64,000 bases of DNA, taken from NCBI GenBank assembly GCA_964617355.1, contig CAZTXP010000064.1, positions 1-64,000 of the forward strand, given 5' to 3'. This DNA is from CAZTDU01 sp964617355. GTDB lineage: Bacteria; Pseudomonadota; Gammaproteobacteria; Burkholderiales; SG8-39. Both the position numbers and the translations under genes were made by a program. A model generated the notes under the pieces. It made no database searches. It saw only the letters and a list, made by a program, of their open reading frames with translations, and had not been told where the DNA came from. Positions 26,844-34,888 of this stretch are shown here, piece by piece; position 1 is the stretch's first letter, and every line of letters starts with the position of its first letter.

Positions 26844-26849
26844 TAATAT
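26844..26849 (+). promoter_or_regulatory. Putative -10 element of hyuB
   Basis: TAATAT lies 30 bases before the GTG of hyuB in the 67-base divergent gap, with AGGAG at 26864-26868 as ribosome-binding site. No clear -35 was found. It suggests that hyuB has its own promoter because the opposing GGDEF gene interrupts the operon. Confidence 0.4.
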
Positions 26850-26879
26850 CGGCCGCAGTCCACAGGAGTTGAGCCCCGC

Positions 26880-28577
26880 GTGTCGCGCATCGATCCGATC
26901 ACCCTCACCGTGCTGCAGAACGGCCTGCAGCAGGTCTGCAACGAGATGGACCTCTCCTTCTGCCGCGCCGCGTTCAGCCCGGTGATCTCCGAGGGCATGG
27001 ACCGCTCGGACGGCATCTACGCCCGCGACGACGGCGCGCTGATCGCGCAGGGCGAACTCGGCCTGCCGGTGTTCGTCGGCACGATGCAGTTCGGCACCCG
27101 CTCGGTGATCGAGCACGTCCGCAAGGCCGGGGTGCCGCTCGAGCCGGGCGACCTCTTCATCGTCAACGATCCCTACCTCGGCGGCACGCACCTGATGGAC
27201 GTGCGCTTCGTGAAGCCGTTCTTCTACCGCGGCCGGCACTGGTGCTGGCTCGCCAACACCGGCCACTGGCCGGACCTCGGCGGCATGGTGCCCGGGGGAT
27301 TCTCCGCGAACGCCACCGAGGTCGAGCAGGAAGGCCTGCGCCTGCCGCCGGTGAAGCTGTGGAAGAAGGGCGTGATGGACGAGGAGATCCTCGCCATCAT
27401 CCTGTCGAACATCCGCATCGCCGACCAGCGCATCGGCGACATCAAGGCGCAGGCGGCTGCCCTCTCCATCGGCGAGAAGCGCCTGACTGCGCTGCTGGAC
27501 CGCTATGGCGCCGATGTCGTGCAGGAGGCGATCGCCGAACTGCGCGCCCGCGCGGCGCAGCAGATGCGCGCCAAGATCGCCCGCATCCCCGAGGGCACCT
27601 ACCACGGCCACTCGATGGTGGACTCGGATGGCGTGGTCGACGAGCCGCTGCACATCCGCGTCAAGGTGACGCGCACGCCGGCGAACGAGCTGGAGTTCGA
27701 CTTCGAAGGCTCGTCTCCGCCCTGCCGCGGCCCGATGAACTCGGTGATCGCGACCACGCGCAGCTCGGTATACCTCGCGGTCAAGCACGTGTTCCCCGAC
27801 GTGCCGATCAACGCCGGCACCTTCGAGCCGCTGAAGATCGCCGACCCCGAGGGCACCTTCCTCTACGCGCGCTATCCGCGCCCCGTGTCCGGCTGCGCGG
27901 CCGAGGTCTCGCAACGCATCGCCGAGGCGGTGTTCAACGCGCTCACGCAGGCCATCCCCGGCGATCTCTTCGCGGCGCCGGCCGGCACCTCGGGCAACCT
28001 GGCGATCGGCGGCCACGACCCGAAGCGCAACCGCTCGTACGTGATGTACCTCTTCACCGGCGGCGGCTATGGCGGCAGCGCCGCGTCCGACGGCATCTCG
28101 AACGGCTGCTCGACCATCGGCATCTCGAAGATGCCGCCGATCGAGGTCATGGAGCAGTACTACCCGATCCTCTTCGAGCAGTTCGCGATCCACGAGGGCT
28201 CCGGCGGCGCGGGCGAAAGCCGCGGCGGCTTCGGCGTCAGCTACGCGATCCGCGTGCGCCGCGGCAGCGCGCGCGCATCGATGGTCATGGATCACGGCCG
28301 CACCGGACCGCGCGGCGCGCTCGGCGGATCCGATGGCGGCGTCAACCGCGTGGCGATCGAGCGCGGCGGCAACACCTACCGCCCGCCGCACCTGTCGAAG
28401 GACCAGGACATCCAGATGGGGCCGGGCGACGTCATCCGCGTGTCGACGCCGGGCGGCGGCGGCTACGGCGACCCTGCGAAGCGCGACCCCGCGAAGATCG
28501 AGCGCGACGTCGCGCGCGGCTACTACACGCGCGAGGACGCGGTGCGGCTGTTCGGGAAATCAGGCCAGCGCGGCTGA
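26880..28577 (+). CDS. hyuB: Hydantoinase B/oxoprolinase family protein
   Basis: 565-residue partner of HyuA that, in known systems, completes ATP-dependent hydrolysis of hydantoins or 5-oxoproline. It has the family landmarks VNDPYLGGTHLMDV, the SGNLAIGGHDP region, GSGGAGESRGGFGV and the C-terminal STPGGGGYGDPAKRDP. It starts with GTG (VSRIDPITLTVLQNGLQQ) behind AGGAG. The last 18 bases overlap the convergent C45 gene. Separation from hyuA by another gene on the opposite strand is unusual, as hyuA-hyuB are normally adjacent. Confidence 0.9.
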   Translation: MSRIDPITLTVLQNGLQQVCNEMDLSFCRAAFSPVISEGMDRSDGIYARDDGALIAQGELGLPVFVGTMQFGTRSVIEHVRKAGVPLEPGDLFIVNDPYLGGTHLMDVRFVKPFFYRGRHWCWLANTGHWPDLGGMVPGGFSANATEVEQEGLRLPPVKLWKKGVMDEEILAIILSNIRIADQRIGDIKAQAAALSIGEKRLTALLDRYGADVVQEAIAELRARAAQQMRAKIARIPEGTYHGHSMVDSDGVVDEPLHIRVKVTRTPANELEFDFEGSSPPCRGPMNSVIATTRSSVYLAVKHVFPDVPINAGTFEPLKIADPEGTFLYARYPRPVSGCAAEVSQRIAEAVFNALTQAIPGDLFAAPAGTSGNLAIGGHDPKRNRSYVMYLFTGGGYGGSAASDGISNGCSTIGISKMPPIEVMEQYYPILFEQFAIHEGSGGAGESRGGFGVSYAIRVRRGSARASMVMDHGRTGPRGALGGSDGGVNRVAIERGGNTYRPPHLSKDQDIQMGPGDVIRVSTPGGGGYGDPAKRDPAKIERDVARGYYTREDAVRLFGKSGQRG

Positions 28578-29711
28578 GCGTTCCAGCACGACCGCCGAGA
28601 AGTCGGTCTTCGTCGGCACGTCCGGTGCGACGTGCATGGTGCGCGGCCCGAGTTCCATCACCACCGAGCACACGGTCTCGACGCGCGCGAAGTCCGGCAG
28701 CGACGGGTCGGGGTGCCGGCTGATCGACAGGAAGCCGTCCGACTCGTCGCGCAGCATGCGCTGCACGTCGGCCACGCCCATCTTCCCCTTCTCGCCCCGC
28801 ACCAGTTCGCGGATGCGCTCGAGGCGCGGGATCGACGACAGCGAAGGCGGCAGCTGGCGCGCGGTCTTCGCCGCGCCCGAGGCGAGGAAGTGGTTCGTGT
28901 GGCAGAACGCCGTGCCCTCGCCCGGCAATACGTAGGCGCCGCTCGGCGAGAGTTCCAGCGCGGCACGACCGCCCGTGGCGTCCGCGCACAGCACGTTCGA
29001 CGACGCCCCGAATCGCATCGGGCGGATGCGCGCCTCGGCGTCGGCGACGTCGCGGCAGTCGAGCAGCGCGCGCAATAGCACGTGCACCGGCACGCCGGCC
29101 GCGGAGCCGTCGTCCTCGGACCGCAGGATGTTCAGGCAGACGCCGAAGCCGCGGTCGTTCAGGCCGATCTTCGCCAGCATGCCGGCCTCGGTCAGCGTCA
29201 GGTACGAGGAGCCGTCCTCGCGCCGCGCGCGCAGGATGACGAGTGCCTCGCGCTGGTTGCCGAGCCAGTCCCAGTTCTGCGCGAGGATGGTCTCGCCGGT
29301 CGCGCTCGCGCCGGGCGCGATGGCGAGCGCGGTGCATTCCCCGAAGTCCACCTTGCCGCCAAGGCGCGCGGCCAGCCACGCATCGCTGGGCCGCTCCGGG
29401 AAGGTGGGCGGCAGGATCTCGGTGCGGCAGTTGAGCGCGAGGATTTCGTCCTCGGCGCAACCGGCACCCACGGCGATGCCGCGGATCTCGTCCATCAACC
29501 CGCCGCCGACCCCGCCGATGACGTCGCGGTAGTCGGCCGCGAGCCGCCGCGCGCCCTTCCAGCCGATGCCGCTGGCCTCGAAGAGCCTGGTGTAGTTGGC
29601 GATCGAGCGCTCGACGCGCGCGCGCGCCAGGCTGCCGTGCTGGCGGCCGCGCTCGAAGGCGCTGCCGGAGAGATCGAGGACGGGGAACATGGGCGCGATG
29701 GTACTCCTCAT
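28560..29711 (-). CDS. C45 family autoproteolytic acyltransferase/amidohydrolase
   Basis: Member of the isopenicillin-N acyltransferase (C45, Ntn-hydrolase) family, 383 residues. The expected nucleophile is Cys126 in VDFGECTALAI, which becomes N-terminal after self-cleavage; the usual Gly before Cys is Glu here. ILAQNWDWLGNQ and GLNDRGFGVCLNIL are conserved family segments. These enzymes cleave or form amide bonds of small molecules. The ATG at 29711 has AGGA eight bases upstream; ATG 29690 is an alternative. Convergent with hyuB, so it may act on the ring-opened amide, which is inference. Confidence 0.82.
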   Translation of the reverse strand: MRSTIAPMFPVLDLSGSAFERGRQHGSLARARVERSIANYTRLFEASGIGWKGARRLAADYRDVIGGVGGGLMDEIRGIAVGAGCAEDEILALNCRTEILPPTFPERPSDAWLAARLGGKVDFGECTALAIAPGASATGETILAQNWDWLGNQREALVILRARREDGSSYLTLTEAGMLAKIGLNDRGFGVCLNILRSEDDGSAAGVPVHVLLRALLDCRDVADAEARIRPMRFGASSNVLCADATGGRAALELSPSGAYVLPGEGTAFCHTNHFLASGAAKTARQLPPSLSSIPRLERIRELVRGEKGKMGVADVQRMLRDESDGFLSISRHPDPSLPDFARVETVCSVVMELGPRTMHVAPDVPTKTDFSAVVLERSAALA

Positions 29712-29724
29712 GGCGGCAATCCTG

Positions 29725-30144
29725 TCACTGGCCCAGCAGCCGCTGCGCGGCGTCGCTGCGCAAGGTCAGGATCGCGGCGGCGCAGAACGCGATCACCGGA
29801 ATGATGAACAGCAGGTGCCCCATCAGCACGCGACTCTTCGGCTCCTCGGCGACGCGCAGCCGCGAGTACGAGGACATCAGCACCAGCGCGGCCAGCACCC
29901 AGCAGAAGAGTTCCAGCGCCCAGCGGCTCCAGGATTTCTCGAGCAGCAAGCCGATGCCGCCCGCGAGGCCGAGGAACCAGATGCCGAAGAGCACGGTGTC
30001 GTCGATCACGCGGCGCGCGAGCTGCTCGCGCTGCGCGCCGCCCTGCAGGTGCAGGCTGGCGATCAGCCAGCCGCCGATGACGATGGCGGCGCCGGAGAGG
30101 AGGATCGCGATCCAGCCGATCGCGGCGAGCGGCATCAGTTCCAT
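29725..30144 (-). CDS. Small membrane protein of unknown function, four helices
   Basis: 139 residues with four hydrophobic segments (GWIAILLSGAAIVIGGWLIA, VLFGIWFLGLAGGIGLLL, ALELFCWVLAALVLM, LLFIIPVIAFCAAAIL). No domain is recognised. It starts at the ATG overlapping the phzF stop (TGATG); a GTG one codon earlier is also possible. It sits between phzF and the C45 gene with 13 bases to the latter, so the three are probably one transcript. Confidence 0.65.
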   Translation of the reverse strand: MELMPLAAIGWIAILLSGAAIVIGGWLIASLHLQGGAQREQLARRVIDDTVLFGIWFLGLAGGIGLLLEKSWSRWALELFCWVLAALVLMSSYSRLRVAEEPKSRVLMGHLLFIIPVIAFCAAAILTLRSDAAQRLLGQ

Positions 30145-31013
30145 CACGCCGCCCGCAACGTGCCGTCGACGCAGGTCACCGCGCGGCCGCCGAAGTCGAT
30201 CGCGCCGCCCGCGCCGATGCGGATCGCGACGCGCCCGTCGCGGCCGAGCTGCATGCCCTGCCGCGCGACGTACTCCGAACCGATGCGCGCCGCGAGCCCC
30301 GTGCGCGCCAGGTAGGCCGCGACGCTGACATTGCCGCTGCCGCAGACCGGGTCTTCCGGGATGCCGTGCGCCGGCGCAAAGGAGCGCACGTGGATCGCGG
30401 CCCCGCCGGGAGCGCGTTCCCCCGTCGCGCCGAACACGGTGACCCCGGTGAGGCCTAGCGGCGCGCTCAACTTCGCGATCCCGGCCATCTCGGGCATCAG
30501 CAGGTCGACGCGCGAGGCGTCACCCAGGTCGGCCACCAGCCAGGTCGGCCCGACGCTCACCACCTGCGGTTGCCCGGCCACCGGCGCGCCGAGCGCTTCC
30601 TCGAGCCCGGGCACGTAGCGCGCATCGAGCCGCGTCACGCGCGCCTCGGGCGCGCGCGCCCACAGGCGTTCGCCCTCTACCGAGAGCGAGATCACGCCCG
30701 CGGCGCACTCCTGCCGCAACGCGCCGCCCTCGGCCTTCGCGACGCCAGCCTCCAGCACCGCGTGCGCGCTGCCGATGGTCGGATGCCCGGCAAACGGCAG
30801 TTCGTCGCGCGGCGTGAAGATGCGCAGCCGGTAGTGCGCGCCGGGCTTCGTCGGTGCCAGCACGAACGTGGTCTCGGAGAGGTTGGTCCACGCGGCGATG
30901 CGCTGCATGTCCTCGGTCGCGAGCGCATCGGCGCCCAGCACCACGGCCACCGGGTTGCCCCGGAACGGGCGGTCGGTGAATACGTCGACCTGCTTGAATC
31001 GTAGCGTCGTCAT
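30144..31013 (-). CDS. PhzF family isomerase
   Basis: 289-residue protein with the diaminopimelate-epimerase-like fold of PhzF. Diagnostic segments are QVDVFTDRPFRGNPVAVVL, NLSETTFVL (Glu46, equivalent to the catalytic Glu of PhzF), FTPRDELPFAGHPTIGSA and EDPVCGSGNVSVAAYLA. Family members isomerise small cyclic or unsaturated acids; apart from phenazine synthesis most have unknown substrates. TATCTT at 31027-31022 lies about nine bases before the ATG and there is no Shine-Dalgarno, which suggests a leaderless message. First gene of the phzF / membrane protein / C45 run. Confidence 0.88.
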   Translation of the reverse strand: MTTLRFKQVDVFTDRPFRGNPVAVVLGADALATEDMQRIAAWTNLSETTFVLAPTKPGAHYRLRIFTPRDELPFAGHPTIGSAHAVLEAGVAKAEGGALRQECAAGVISLSVEGERLWARAPEARVTRLDARYVPGLEEALGAPVAGQPQVVSVGPTWLVADLGDASRVDLLMPEMAGIAKLSAPLGLTGVTVFGATGERAPGGAAIHVRSFAPAHGIPEDPVCGSGNVSVAAYLARTGLAARIGSEYVARQGMQLGRDGRVAIRIGAGGAIDFGGRAVTCVDGTLRAA

Positions 31014-31085
31014 CGACCGCGAAGATACCTCAGGCGCGCATCCCGAGGCCGAACAGAAGGCCCTGCGAAACGCGGTCGGGTGCGC

Positions 31086-31139
31086 GGCTCACGCCGCGCG
31101 CGCCCGGCGTACGGCTCACGCCACGCGTGCGCGGCGTAC
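31086..31139. repeat. 27-bp tandem duplication spanning the cyclase stop codon
   Basis: Two adjacent 27-base units (31086-31112 and 31113-31139) differ at only three positions. On the minus strand each unit begins GTACGCCG and ends GGCGTGAGCC, so the TGA stop of the cyclase gene is itself duplicated. A frameshift before the first unit would read on into the second one. Confidence 0.85.
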
Positions 31140-32969
31140 GGAATAAGTCGGGAACTGCCCATAGCCCTTCGCCATCGGCATGTTGCCGACGTACTCGCAG
31201 CGCAGTTCCGGAGCGCCCTCGTAGTAGGCCATCGCCGCGAACGGCTGGCTGGCGTAGACCTCGCCGGGCGGCGTCACCGGCTCGATGCGCGCCGCGCGGC
31301 TGACGTGCGCTCCGGTGTAGCCGGTGGCCTCGATCACGGGGTCGTGGATCTCGAAGGCCGGCCCGCAATGCAGGCCGATCCGCACGTTCATGCCAGCGGG
31401 CAGCCCGCGGCCGGCCCAGTCCACGGCGTTCATCCGGTCGCGCAACTCGAGCGCATAGCGACCCGCGTCGCGCGCCGTCGCGAAGCACAGGTACAGGCCG
31501 TCGCCCCAGGTGTTGCGCGACAGCGGCACGATCCCGGTCTCCGACAGCGTGCGCGCGACGCCTCCGAGGAACACGTCGAGGAACGCCGGGATCGCCGTGT
31601 CGGCGAGCTTCGAGAATCCCACCGCGTCGGCGAACAGCATCGAGACGATGCGCCGGGCCGGCAATGCGGCTCCCGACGACGAAGCCGAGCCGGCCACCCG
31701 CCGCTCGACTCCGATCACCTCCACCTGGAGCCCCGCGGCACGCCAGTCCGCGACTGCGGAGGCCGTGCCGCCGTCCGCGCCCGGGCGCCGATCCCAGGCC
31801 GCCAGGCCCAGCACGCGGCCGTCCACCTGCTGGGCACGGGTGCGCGCGAGGCCGAGCATCGCGCGATTCGCATAGACATAGGCAAGGCCGTCGGGCGCGG
31901 AATCGCCCAGCACCACCGTGCTCGCCGCACGCGCGACCACGGCATCGAAGCGCCGGACCCAGTCGCGGCCGGCTGCGGCAACGCTCGCGGCCTTGAAGCC
32001 TTCCGGCGGCTGCGGCAATACGACATGGCATTCGCCGCCGCGCGCCAGGATCGCCTCGTGGAACAGGAGGTCGGCGCCCGCGGCCGCGGACGCATAGCCG
32101 ATGCGGATGCCGGCCGCGTCGATCGCCGTCGCGATGCGCGCCGCGATCGCAGCCTCCGGCTCGCCGAAAAGCGTCCCCGCGCCGGCCGACTCGCCACGCG
32201 GGATATGGCCGGTGCACACGCCGATCGCCGGACCGGGAAGGCAGGCATCGAGCCAGCTGGCGGCCGCACCGGTCGCCTCGAGGATGAGCTTCGCGTTCGC
32301 GCGCACCGAGGCGCGCGTGCCGAAGTCGACGGTGGCGGCCGCGACCTGGCGGTACCAGCGGCTCGCATCCTCCAGCCGCCCGAGCACCAGCGCGGCCTCG
32401 CCCAGCGTGCCGGGTGTCCACGGATCGGAGCGCGACGCGGGTTCGCCGCACTTCACCTCCACCGCGCACGCCAGCGCCCGCGCGCGGTCCGCATCCCCCG
32501 CGCACAAGCCCAGCGTCGCCGCGTTGATGCCGCTCCAGATGCCTCCCGTGCGGTCCCACCCCTCCTGGTACAGCGCCAGGCTGCGCTCCAGTTCGGACGT
32601 ATCGCCCGTCTCGCGCCAGCGGGCCTTGTGCGCGCGAGCCAGCAGCCCGGTGGTCTCCTCGTCCTGCGCACCGGCGGCGCGCAGCGGCTCGAGCAGCGCG
32701 ATCGCGCGTTCGAGCGCGCCGGTGCGCAGGAGCGCGAGCGCCGCAAGATGCGCGAGGTCGACCTCGCAGCCTGGCCGCGCCCGATGCTCGTCGATCGCGT
32801 CCCACGCCAGCAGCGGTTCTCCGATCGCGAGGGCGCGGCGCGCGAAGGCTTCGACCAGGGCGACGCCGGCGCCATCGCCTTCGCCGAGCCGGCGGCGCAG
32901 GCCGGCCAGCTGCGCGAGCGTGGTTCCGTCCAGGTTCGTCAGGGCGTCGTCTGACACGGGCGCGGGCAA
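31116..32969 (-). CDS. TPR / SLOG-like / class III nucleotidyl cyclase protein
   Basis: 617 residues. Residues 35-240 are helical TPR-like repeats of the TRAFs-binding (TPR-S) kind. Residues 248-395 look like a SLOG-type nucleotide-sensing Rossmann fold (GYASAAAGADLLFHEAILAR, HVVLPQPPEGF). Residues 439-600 are a class III cyclase domain with both metal Asp (LFADAVGFSKL, Asp448; NTWGDGLYLCF, Asp490). The usual transition-state Asn is Ser557 (HVSRAARIEP) while Arg561 is kept. The start is TTG 32969 with AGGA five bases before it; GTG 32957 is an alternative. Seven bases follow the pilP-like stop, so it is the last gene of the long island. TPR-S and SLOG domains are typical of prokaryotic conflict systems. 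Confidence 0.85.
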   Translation of the reverse strand: MPAPVSDDALTNLDGTTLAQLAGLRRRLGEGDGAGVALVEAFARRALAIGEPLLAWDAIDEHRARPGCEVDLAHLAALALLRTGALERAIALLEPLRAAGAQDEETTGLLARAHKARWRETGDTSELERSLALYQEGWDRTGGIWSGINAATLGLCAGDADRARALACAVEVKCGEPASRSDPWTPGTLGEAALVLGRLEDASRWYRQVAAATVDFGTRASVRANAKLILEATGAAASWLDACLPGPAIGVCTGHIPRGESAGAGTLFGEPEAAIAARIATAIDAAGIRIGYASAAAGADLLFHEAILARGGECHVVLPQPPEGFKAASVAAAGRDWVRRFDAVVARAASTVVLGDSAPDGLAYVYANRAMLGLARTRAQQVDGRVLGLAAWDRRPGADGGTASAVADWRAAGLQVEVIGVERRVAGSASSSGAALPARRIVSMLFADAVGFSKLADTAIPAFLDVFLGGVARTLSETGIVPLSRNTWGDGLYLCFATARDAGRYALELRDRMNAVDWAGRGLPAGMNVRIGLHCGPAFEIHDPVIEATGYTGAHVSRAARIEPVTPPGEVYASQPFAAMAYYEGAPELRCEYVGNMPMAKGYGQFPTYSVRRARVA

Positions 32970-32976
32970 CGCGGTC

Positions 32977-33219
32977 CTAGCGAGGCTTGCGACCCGCGCC
33001 GTCGGCGCGGGGCGGCGTGCGCGGCCGGAACGGATCCCGGATCGCGGACGGGTCGAGAACGAAGGTCTCTTCGACCGGCACCGGCGGCACCGGCTCGATG
33101 CGCGGCTTCAGGTCCCGCGCCAGTTCCTGGAGTTCGGCCTTCAGGTCCGGAGGATCGTCGCGGCCGCATCCAGCGAGGAACACGGCCAGCACGACGCCGG
33201 CGGCGATGCGTGCGCTCAT
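32977..33219 (-). CDS. pilP: Short PilP-like lipoprotein
   Basis: 80 residues with a lipoprotein signal (VVLAVFLAGCGRD, lipidated Cys18) and a C-terminal SAIRDPFRPRTPP. The DPF-x-P motif is characteristic of PilP. Canonical PilP is about 175 residues and has a beta-domain that binds the secretin; that domain is missing here, so this is a reduced or specialised form. It follows pilO by ATGA overlap, as in the pilMNOPQ order. No PilQ secretin gene follows. Confidence 0.65.
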   Translation of the reverse strand: MSARIAAGVVLAVFLAGCGRDDPPDLKAELQELARDLKPRIEPVPPVPVEETFVLDPSAIRDPFRPRTPPRADGAGRKPR

Positions 33220-33815
33220 CTCCGGGTCCCTCCCTTCTTCGGCTCCGGGCGCGCCGCCGCGAGTTCCGCCGCCGTGCGGGCGCGGTACGCCTTCATGGCG
33301 GCCTGCAGCCGGAGCGTGCCGCCCGGCGACGGCGACTCGATCCGCAGGTCGTGCAATGCCGTCATCCCCGGCGCAGCGGCCACGTTCGCGACGAACGCGG
33401 CGACCTCGGCGAACGACCCGGTCACAACCACGGTGCCGGCCAGCTCCGCGTAGTACTCGCGGCGCAGCTCGGCTTCGCCGGATTCCATGCGCTCGACGGC
33501 CGCGCCGGCTCGCGATGCCGCCTCCAGCACGCCCGCGAACGGGCGATCGAAGGACGTGGGCAGGCGTGATAGCCGCGCCCACTCGGCGTCGAGTTCCAGC
33601 AGCTGCTTGCGGTAGGCATCGAGATTCACGGCTCGCCGCTTCTTCTCGCGGTAGTCCTCCTTCAGGCGCGGCTCGGTCGCCTCTTCCTGGAGGACTTCGT
33701 CGAAGCGCGGATCGAGCACGAATACGTAGGCCAGACCGAGCGAGAGCACGAACGCGGCGATCCCTGCTCCGACGCGGACCGCGACCCGCCTGCGGATGCC
33801 GTGCTGGACGGTCAC
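33216..33815 (-). CDS. pilO: PilO-like inner-membrane alignment protein
   Basis: 199 residues: one N-terminal membrane helix (VRVGAGIAAFVLSLGLAYVFVL), a charged coiled-coil stretch (FDEVLQEEATEPRLKEDYREKKRRAVNL split over residues 30-60) and a ferredoxin-like periplasmic domain (LHDLRIESPSPGGTLRLQAAM). This is the architecture of PilO, which dimerises with PilN to align the type IV pilus machine. The GTG start overlaps the pilN stop (GTGA). Identification rests on order and architecture more than on a strong motif. Confidence 0.72.
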   Translation of the reverse strand: MTVQHGIRRRVAVRVGAGIAAFVLSLGLAYVFVLDPRFDEVLQEEATEPRLKEDYREKKRRAVNLDAYRKQLLELDAEWARLSRLPTSFDRPFAGVLEAASRAGAAVERMESGEAELRREYYAELAGTVVVTGSFAEVAAFVANVAAAPGMTALHDLRIESPSPGGTLRLQAAMKAYRARTAAELAAARPEPKKGGTRR

Positions 33816-34393
33816 TTGACGCCCCCCGCCTTCGGCTCGTCGCGGCGCACCGTGGCGGCGATGGCGAACGCGATCGGGAACGACGCCGAGATGCGCTCGC
33901 CCTCGCTGCGACCGACGTGCAGGATGCGCGGATCCGCGAGCACCGGCGAGGCGATGACCCGCTCCAGCAGCACGATCACGTCCTCGTGGCGCGTCGCGCG
34001 ACCCTCGATCCGGACATGCGCGCCGTCCTGGCTCGCGCCGGTGAGGAACACCGCGTCCGGCGGAAGCTCGGCGATCGCGGCGAGCAGGCGCGAGGCGCGG
34101 ACCCGTTCGCGCCCGAGCGACCCGACGACGACGCGCGAGGCGGCGATCGCCGCCACCTGTTCGCGCATTCCCTTCGGATCGAGTCCGCGGACCTCGGAGA
34201 TCTCGGCGTCCAGCTTGCGGACTTCCTTGCGGAGGAATTCGTTGCGATCGCGCTGCTCGTCGAGCCGCGTGCCGGCCTGCACGTACAGCCCGGCCGCGAC
34301 CACGGCGGCGGCGCCCGCGCCCGCCGCGCAAGCCAGCCCCGTACCGGCGATCGCGCCGCGCACGCCGGACCAGAGACGTCCCGGAAAGCCCAT
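33812..34393 (-). CDS. pilN: PilN-like inner-membrane protein
   Basis: 193 residues. A membrane helix near residues 12-36 (GTGLACAAGAGAAAVVAAGL) is followed by a coiled coil (RLDEQRDRNEFLRKEVRKLD) and a PilN-like periplasmic domain (LLAAIAELPPDAVFLTGASQ ... VIVLLERVIASPVL). The very short N-terminus before the membrane helix lacks the usual PilM-binding motif, which agrees with no pilM gene being present in the cluster. Eight bases downstream of the first prepilin gene. Confidence 0.72.
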   Translation of the reverse strand: MGFPGRLWSGVRGAIAGTGLACAAGAGAAAVVAAGLYVQAGTRLDEQRDRNEFLRKEVRKLDAEISEVRGLDPKGMREQVAAIAASRVVVGSLGRERVRASRLLAAIAELPPDAVFLTGASQDGAHVRIEGRATRHEDVIVLLERVIASPVLADPRILHVGRSEGERISASFPIAFAIAATVRRDEPKAGGVK

Positions 34394-34401
34394 GCTCGCC
34401 C

Positions 34402-34878
34402 TCAGCGGCAGTCCACCGGCAGGTGCGTCGGCGGCAGCGTGGTGCCGTTCGCGCCCTGCGCCTTCATGCGCTCGGGCACGCTCGCGGCGCCGCAGACCCA
34501 CGCGATCGGCACCGCCGGCGCGGCCTCGACGATCGCCGGGCGCAGCGACAGCTTCTTGCCGGCGAGATTGCGGTTCGAGCGGTTGCCATAGGTGATCGTG
34601 ACCACGCCGTCCTTGACCACGATCTCGTCGACGTAGTTGCCGACGATCAGGCGCGCGTCGGGCAGCCCGGCGGCGGCGTTGTCCGCCGGCATGCGCTTGG
34701 TGCGCGCGTAGTAGGCCGCCACCGACTGGCGCACGAACTCCGCCACCTGCATGCCCTCGCCGACCTGCGAGCGGATCACGCGATCCTGGAAGGTCGGCAG
34801 CGCCATCGACGAGAGCACCGCGATGATCGCCACGACGATCATCAGTTCGATCAGGGTAAAGCCGCTGTTGCGTCGCAT
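34402..34878 (-). CDS. Type IV prepilin 1
   Basis: 158-residue type IVa-like prepilin. The short leader MRRNSG is followed by FTLIELMIVVAIIAVLSSM, with the Gly-Phe cleavage site and Glu5. The globular part ends with a probable disulfide loop (AWVCGAASVPERM ... LPVDCR). It shares this C-terminal layout with prepilin 2 and with the protein at 35932-36606. Cleavage requires a PilD peptidase, which is not encoded in the window. Between the pilC-like and pilN-like genes. Confidence 0.9.
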   Translation of the reverse strand: MRRNSGFTLIELMIVVAIIAVLSSMALPTFQDRVIRSQVGEGMQVAEFVRQSVAAYYARTKRMPADNAAAGLPDARLIVGNYVDEIVVKDGVVTITYGNRSNRNLAGKKLSLRPAIVEAAPAVPIAWVCGAASVPERMKAQGANGTTLPPTHLPVDCR

Positions 34879-34888
34879 CGCGCCTCCT

